Below are positions 4,632-5,151 of a stretch of DNA of 5,151 nucleotides, one piece after another. The notes under the pieces are model-generated. The model was not told where the DNA came from, did not search any database, and saw only the letters and a list, made by a program, of their open reading frames with translations. The DNA lies in the NCBI GenBank assembly GCA_005789055.1, contig SYAA01000209.1, positions 1 to 5,151 on the forward strand, written 5' to 3'. The DNA is from Actinomycetota bacterium (GTDB lineage: Bacteria; Actinomycetota; Actinomycetes; Mycobacteriales; Mycobacteriaceae). Each line of letters starts with the position of its first letter. Position 1 is the stretch's first letter. Position numbers and translations under genes: made by a program.

Positions 4632-5151
4632 CTACCGCCACAAAATCCGCGGTTCGCCGAGCAGCCTGCCCTGAATCCACCAGGAGGCCTCGATCAACGC
4701 CGCCGCCACCAGTCCGATCAGCACCGCCGGCGTGGTAATCCCCGGATCCGACGGATCAAGCATGAACTTCTCCCGAGCCAGTGGCAGGGCGAAAATGACC
4801 AGGTAGCCCGTGGCGGAGAAAGCCACAAGTGCCAACCGCCACCACTGGTAGGGCCGGGCGACGACGGCCAACACCCACATCGCTCCGATCAGCAGGGTGA
4901 TCAGCGCCGCTGTCGAAGCCCGAGTCTGGGCGACGGCAGTGGCGTTGGTTCCGGGGTAGGCCAGCAGATACGAAGTGAAGGTCGAGATCCCGATGACCGT
5001 GCCGGCCGGTAGCGCCGAGGTCATCACCCGGCGGACGAAACCGGTCCGCGCTCGTTCGTTGTTGGGCGCCAGCGACAGCACGAATGCCGGGATGCCGATG
5101 GTGAACCAGGCCGCGATGGTGACGTGGATCGGCTGAAACGGGTACAGCAGC
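4632..5151 (-). CDS. ctpE: Cation-translocating P-type ATPase CtpE, C-terminal membrane domain (5' part outside window)
   Basis: The frame is open from the window edge to the TAG at 4632–4634 and gives the last 172 residues. The entry segment [17 protein letters not shown] followed by L-S-L-A-P-N is typical of the M5–M6 region of P-type ATPases (compare T-I-G-I-P-A-F-x-L-A-L in the family). Hydrophobic segments lie at about fragment residues 10–27, 45–65, 79–98, 104–123 and 139–158, consistent with the last five TM helices. The phosphorylation motif DKTGT and the nucleotide domain lie outside the window. The assignment to CtpE rests on this C-terminus plus the neighbouring Rv0909/Rv0910-like genes, which follow ctpE (Rv0908) in M. 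tuberculosis. CtpE has been described as a Ca2+ uptake transporter in mycobacteria. The next gene begins 86 bp downstream on the same strand. Confidence 0.88.
   Translation of the reverse strand, partial: LLYPFQPIHVTIAAWFTIGIPAFVLSLAPNNERARTGFVRRVMTSALPAGTVIGISTFTSYLLAYPGTNATAVAQTRASTAALITLLIGAMWVLAVVARPYQWWRLALVAFSATGYLVIFALPLAREKFMLDPSDPGITTPAVLIGLVAAALIEASWWIQGRLLGEPRILWR

Overview
The window is high-GC DNA with actinobacterial gene style: GTG/TTG start options, mixed SD-led and SD-less genes, and TANNNT -10 boxes. The gene content points to Mycobacteriaceae. From memory, the M. tuberculosis order ctpE–Rv0909–Rv0910–(Rv0911)–Rv0912–Rv0913c has clear counterparts here. These are a CtpE-type P-ATPase C-terminus, an Rv0909-like small helical protein, an Rv0910-like SRPBCC protein, an Rv0912-like four-TM protein and an Rv0913c-like carotenoid oxygenase. 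I cannot name the species; a non-tuberculous mycobacterium is the best guess because extra genes interrupt this order.

Layout. Bases 1–406 (+) hold the 3' end of a carotenoid cleavage oxygenase. It converges on a minus-strand pair: an LpqN-type lipoprotein (428–1060) and, upstream of it, a small four-TM protein (1115–1528). Divergent from that pair by only 41 bp is a DUF985/Cupin_5 protein (1570–2007, +). A plus-strand K+ channel with the unusual order RCK–2TM–RCK follows (2077–3780). Its short upstream region carries an 18-bp tandem repeat that abuts a -10 box placed for leaderless transcription. The channel converges on, and overlaps by 33 bp, a minus-strand set: SRPBCC protein (3748–4263), Rv0909-like protein (4270–4545) and ctpE C-terminus (4632–5151, continuing past the window).

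How the genes may work together. The Rv0909/Rv0910-like pair lies 6 bp apart and is almost certainly co-transcribed. The M. tuberculosis pair has been listed as a candidate toxin–antitoxin module, but the folds (amphipathic helix plus lipid/ligand-binding SRPBCC) fit an envelope-associated role equally well. CtpE (Ca2+ uptake in mycobacteria) and the K+ channel make this an ion-transport neighbourhood; a functional link between them is only inference.

The most striking points are: a 4 x 15-bp in-frame repeat that inserts a Gly/Ser linker into the SRPBCC domain; an Rv0909-like protein enlarged by 11-residue repeats; the RCK–2TM–RCK channel with a degenerate N-terminal nucleotide motif; and two -10 boxes spaced for leaderless mRNAs. 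There is no sign of RNA genes, insertion sequences, CRISPR arrays or phage genes. No gene-free stretch exceeds 90 bp.
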